Of a stretch of DNA of 64,000 nucleotides, positions 60,831 through 64,000 are shown one piece after another. The translations under genes and the position numbers were made by a program. The stretch's first letter is position 1. Every line of letters starts with the position of its first letter. Under the pieces are notes generated by a model that searched no databases, was not told the DNA's origin, and saw nothing but the letters and a program-made list of their open reading frames with translations. This DNA comes from Typhlomys cinereus (Eukaryota > Chordata > Mammalia > Rodentia > Platacanthomyidae). Where the stretch lies: assembly GCA_023101885.1 (NCBI GenBank), contig JALPQD010000054.1, positions 1,910,893 through 1,974,892 on the forward strand, in the 5' to 3' direction.

Positions 60831-62029
60831 AAATGAAAGGTAATATGAGAATCTATTGATTATGAAATTACATGCACTTATTAGTACTTCATCCTTGTGT
60901 TAAATTTCATTTCTCTTGCTTCCTTTTTTTCATTGTTTGGTTTGATATGCTTGAAATAACTATTAGCTTTAGCAAAGTTTAGAAGATTGTACATTTAGAC
61001 TACTTCAAATACAGCATAATTTCCTGTTCAAAATAATACTTTAGTGAATCATTTAGTGAAAGCTAAATGATTAGCAAAGAGGCAGAAAAAAGAGCATTGT
61101 TTCATACAGTTAAATTGAGACTAGTAAATAATTTGTTCTGTTATCACACTTTTTTGTTAGTTTTTCTCTTTAATATTTCATAACTTTCTATCATAAATTC
61201 TTAATTTCCTCTCAACCTTTCTTATTGTCATTTCCCCTATTTACCCCTTCCCTATAAGACTTTCTCCGACATTCATGCCATTTTGTGTCTTCTAGAAATA
61301 CATACATACTATGACAAAGACTCAGGTAACTTTGGAAAAGGATGGAAAGCATTTAAGAATGAGAAAACAGGGGAAAAAATTGTGAAACACCATCTTACAA
61401 AAACTTTTTTTTTTTCCTACAAAAAGTAACCCTGAAAATTTGCTGTAGTTTTCTAGGAAGGAGTTGTAGACTTACTGTGGCTGGCGGGTTGGAAAACAAA
61501 TGACTAGAATCTATGTGCACATTTGGAAAGGACCTTCTAAAATAACAAAAGAATGCAGCTTGGAACTACTAAGGCCAAGAATTTGTCTGCAACCATTGAT
61601 GACCATAGCCTTATAATGCAAAAACTTAGAAACCTGTTGCTAAGTATGTGAGACAAAAATAAAATAAAATAAAACCTTAACAGGAGATATAAATGGCTGT
61701 ATTTGTACTTTACACAGGGTTCAGTCTCTGAGGTAAAAGCCCATAGAACCTTGAAGTGGCACAAATAAAGCTGTTTCCTGAAGAACATCTCCAAGGTGGG
61801 TCCAGCTCATGTTTTGTTTCCTGCAACGTTTCCATTCACTTCTTTCAAGGTTAGATAGAGTAACTTTCTCTTTAGAGAGACTTTTGTGATAAATTACAAA
61901 GATCATTGAAATTAAAATGTCCATTTGAATCTTGTGATCCATGTTATCAGGTGGGTCTCAGGAAGTTAAATAAAGGATGCTAGGCTGAGAATGCAGAGAC
62001 CCAACTGCTTCCTTTGGCATCACTTGCTT
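60831..62029. other. Unique sequence, no gene seen
   Basis: AT-rich to about 61.4 kb, with a T-run at 61406-61416. 61.43-62.03 kb is more balanced and has no recognised repeat. Minus-strand frames of 73-85 codons show no domain. Confidence 0.45.
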
Positions 62030-62560
62030 TAACATTGTCTTCCACAGCAACACCTCCATGGTATTCTTTAATCAGCTACCACTTCAAAGCATTTCATTTT
62101 ATACTATTTTTCTTCATTTTTGAAAAGTATTCATAATTTTATTAGCATCTTGTGAAGAGGCTCATTTGCATGTAATTAGTTTCTTGGTAAAATGATTTCT
62201 CTTTCTGAAATTATGCATTTGCACATTACAGAACAATCAAATTACCAGCCTATCTTCCAAGGATCAATTCGACACTCAGAAATGATGATGAGTGAGCTTC
62301 TCTATCATTAAAACAGCATACAAATTCTTTAGAGATGTCAAAGCAGCATTGATGGCTGGTATTTAATGTGTTTATGATGATCAGGAGTAAATGGCATTTT
62401 GTCACAGGATGGGATTTTCTAGAAAGTTAATCATTTCCTGAGCACCATATGTAGCTGATGGCTAAACTTGCAGTTACTATTTCTAGGTCTTTATAACATT
62501 ACTCAGTCTACCACCTTTCCGATTACTAGTTGTTAAATGAAAAGCTAACCCAAAAGTAGC
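62030..62560. promoter_or_regulatory. Candidate conserved non-coding element with POU/homeodomain words
   Basis: Unique, repeat-free and non-coding. It contains a perfect octamer ATTTGCAT (62164-62171) next to TAATTA (62173-62178) and a second ATTTGCA overlapping ATGCAT near 62214-62223. Such clustering is typical of developmental enhancers, but conservation and activity are untested here. Confidence 0.35.
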
Positions 62561-63220
62561 CTTGGTCAAATCTCTCTGATATCATAAATTTCAGTGTATT
62601 ATTCTATTTCCAAGAGTAGATTTTTGGTGAAGACATATATAAATCTATCAAATATTTTAAAATATTTCTATTAATAAATGTCAAATAAAACTTTTTAAAA
62701 ATATGCTAGCAAAAAAGCAGAGATCATAATCACACATACATCCTATATTATGTTATTTTTCAGGAATCACTTTACATGACATCACTTTTCCAAGATCAGA
62801 ATCAGAGTGGAAAGGAGACATGTAACTCTTGTCTTGATTTTGTTTAATTGTTCCTTGGATACACGGGTACACCTGGGAATCTTATTAATATGCAGATTTG
62901 ACTTTAATGACACGATTGTGGAATTCTCCATTTCTGACCTGCTTTCCAGTAAACAGCTGGTACTGGTTTTTAGACTTAATGACACTTGGAGATGAGATTC
63001 TATTGCACTCAGGCTTCTAGCAAAGAGTATATCCTAGCTCTTGTAGAGACTCCCTTTCCAAAGATTTTTTGGAATCTGTCTGGCTAACTTTTCTCTCTTT
63101 CCATTAACTAGTAAGATGAAATGCATCCATATCTCTGACTCAGAAGTACCAAGTTCCAGCTTAAAGCTTAACACGGCCACATTTTAATCCCATTCAAACC
63201 ATCTGGCATAGTTCCGCCCA
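62561..63220. other. Unique sequence, no gene seen
   Basis: AT-rich on the left, balanced at 62.8-63.2 kb. Short frames on both strands show no family features. Confidence 0.45.
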
Positions 63221-64000
63221 GGTGTCGACTTGACAGTTGAGGGTTTGAGTGTCTGGGCCTATGGAATCAGCATAAACCCAGACTTATGTGCAGGAAACAG
63301 AAGTGGGAGTGGTAAAAATTGATCAGGCATTGGGTCAGAGGGAGCCTAGTGTGTCCATTATCCAAGCCAACATTATTTGTAATATACATGAGTATTTATA
63401 GGAAAACAATCAAAGAGCAGGGCCAAATTTAGAAAAACATCAAAGAAGAGCAGGACCAAATTCTTTACAGGATTGTGTAAAACATATACATATTGTGTAA
63501 AACATATTCCAGTTAACAAAGAAAAGTCAGGAGTGACATGTACTTGCTTTGTTGCTAGAAGGGAATGGACAATGCATGCCTCAAAACAGAGTTACCTGGT
63601 CCGTGCATTAGCATATCTCAGATAAGCAGGAAAGAACTGTTAGGGGAGGAACAGCCCAGCCAGTTTCTAAGAGAAATAAAAGTGATCCAAACAACCTGGA
63701 AATTCTCTACTCCCAAAGGGGGGAGTTAGGCCTGCCATTGTCTTGCAGACAAGAGGCAAACTCAACCCTCCAGGAGAGGAGTCCCTCAACAGCCAGTTTC
63801 AGTTGCTAATATATCATCCAGAGAGCAGGCTTTGGGTCTAACAACCCCCACATTTGAGCTCTGGGCACATTTGTGGAGAATAATTAGTGGAGTTAAGCCT
63901 GAAGATTGTCTAGCTGATGGTAGGTGGGATTAGCCCAGGAATAAGTCATGGAGAGCTAGTTGAGAGAGTCAGCATCCTTGTGTACACTTGGCCAGACACG
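63221..64000 (+). mobile_element. LTR-like repeat, family 'A' (copy 6), interrupted and cut by the window end
   Basis: 63221-63249 carries the family A start (GGTGTCGACTTGACAGTTGA). After a 603-bp insertion it resumes at 63853 with TTTGAGCTCTGGGCACATTTG and continues through GATTGTCTAGCTGATGG and GCATCCTTGTGTACACTTGG to the end of the window, so its 3' part lies outside. Confidence 0.7.
63250..63852 (+). mobile_element. Solo LTR of a class II endogenous retrovirus, nested
   Basis: The 603-bp unit begins TGTCTGGG and ends CCCCCACA (TG...CA). It is flanked by the exact 6-bp repeat TTTGAG at 63244-63249 and 63853-63858. It contains an AATAAA signal at 63675-63680. The host sequence on the two sides joins into a continuous family A LTR-like repeat, which fixes the boundaries. 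An internal imperfect direct repeat (TTGTGTAAAACATAT, twice) lies at about 63472-63507. No internal retroviral sequence is present. The orientation is inferred from the AATAAA. Confidence 0.82.

Noticed and set aside
1..64000. CRISPR arrays, phage, operons or other prokaryotic systems
   Set aside because: No regularly spaced repeats, ribosome-binding sites or dense coding. All evidence points to mammalian intergenic DNA.

Overview
This is gene-poor, AT-rich mammalian chromosomal DNA, almost certainly from a mouse-related rodent. The supporting signs are tRNA-derived and B1/B3/B4-like SINEs, MaLR (MT/ORR1-type) LTRs, L1 elements whose 3' UTRs carry a G-rich purine tract, and long CA/GT arrays. 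Some SINEs resemble those I associate with jerboas and their relatives (Dipodoidea), but the species cannot be fixed from sequence alone. I find no intact cellular protein-coding gene, no RNA gene other than SINE tRNA-like heads, and no CRISPR or prokaryotic feature. The short open frames are mostly chance frames in repeats, microsatellites or AT-rich DNA.

Layout. 0-21 kb: AT-rich unique DNA with a young SINE (0.93 kb), a class II solo LTR with a 6-bp target duplication (3.36 kb), several older LTR-like copies, old L1 3' UTR pieces (14.5-18.3 kb) and a MaLR LTR (19.7 kb). 21.5-25.7 kb: a nested block of MaLR LTR fragments, an old L1 interrupted by a younger 5'-truncated L1, and two B1-like fragments, including two pairs of unusually similar short duplicates. 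26-45 kb: mostly unique DNA with LTR-like, SINE and L1 3' UTR fragments, long microsatellites and a 149-nt uninterrupted purine run. 45.6-47.5 kb: a minus-strand MaLR element with both LTRs. 50.3-51.3 kb: an L1 3' end with the twin-priming inversion structure. 51.4-52.6 kb and about 62 kb: TAAT-rich unique sequence that may be conserved regulatory DNA. 53.2-59.5 kb: a structurally complete L1 with a CpG-rich tandem (monomeric) 5' UTR, ORF1, ORF2, 3' UTR, poly(A) and an exact 15-bp target duplication, whose reading frames are broken by nonsense changes and frameshifts. 63.2-64 kb: an old LTR-like copy interrupted by a second class II solo LTR.

Functionally this is a record of retrotransposition. 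The L1 lineage supplied the machinery that moved the SINEs, and the LTR elements were mostly reduced to solo LTRs. The best candidates for active biology are the L1 promoter, which has a consensus splice donor in each monomer, the LTR promoters, and the possible conserved non-coding blocks.
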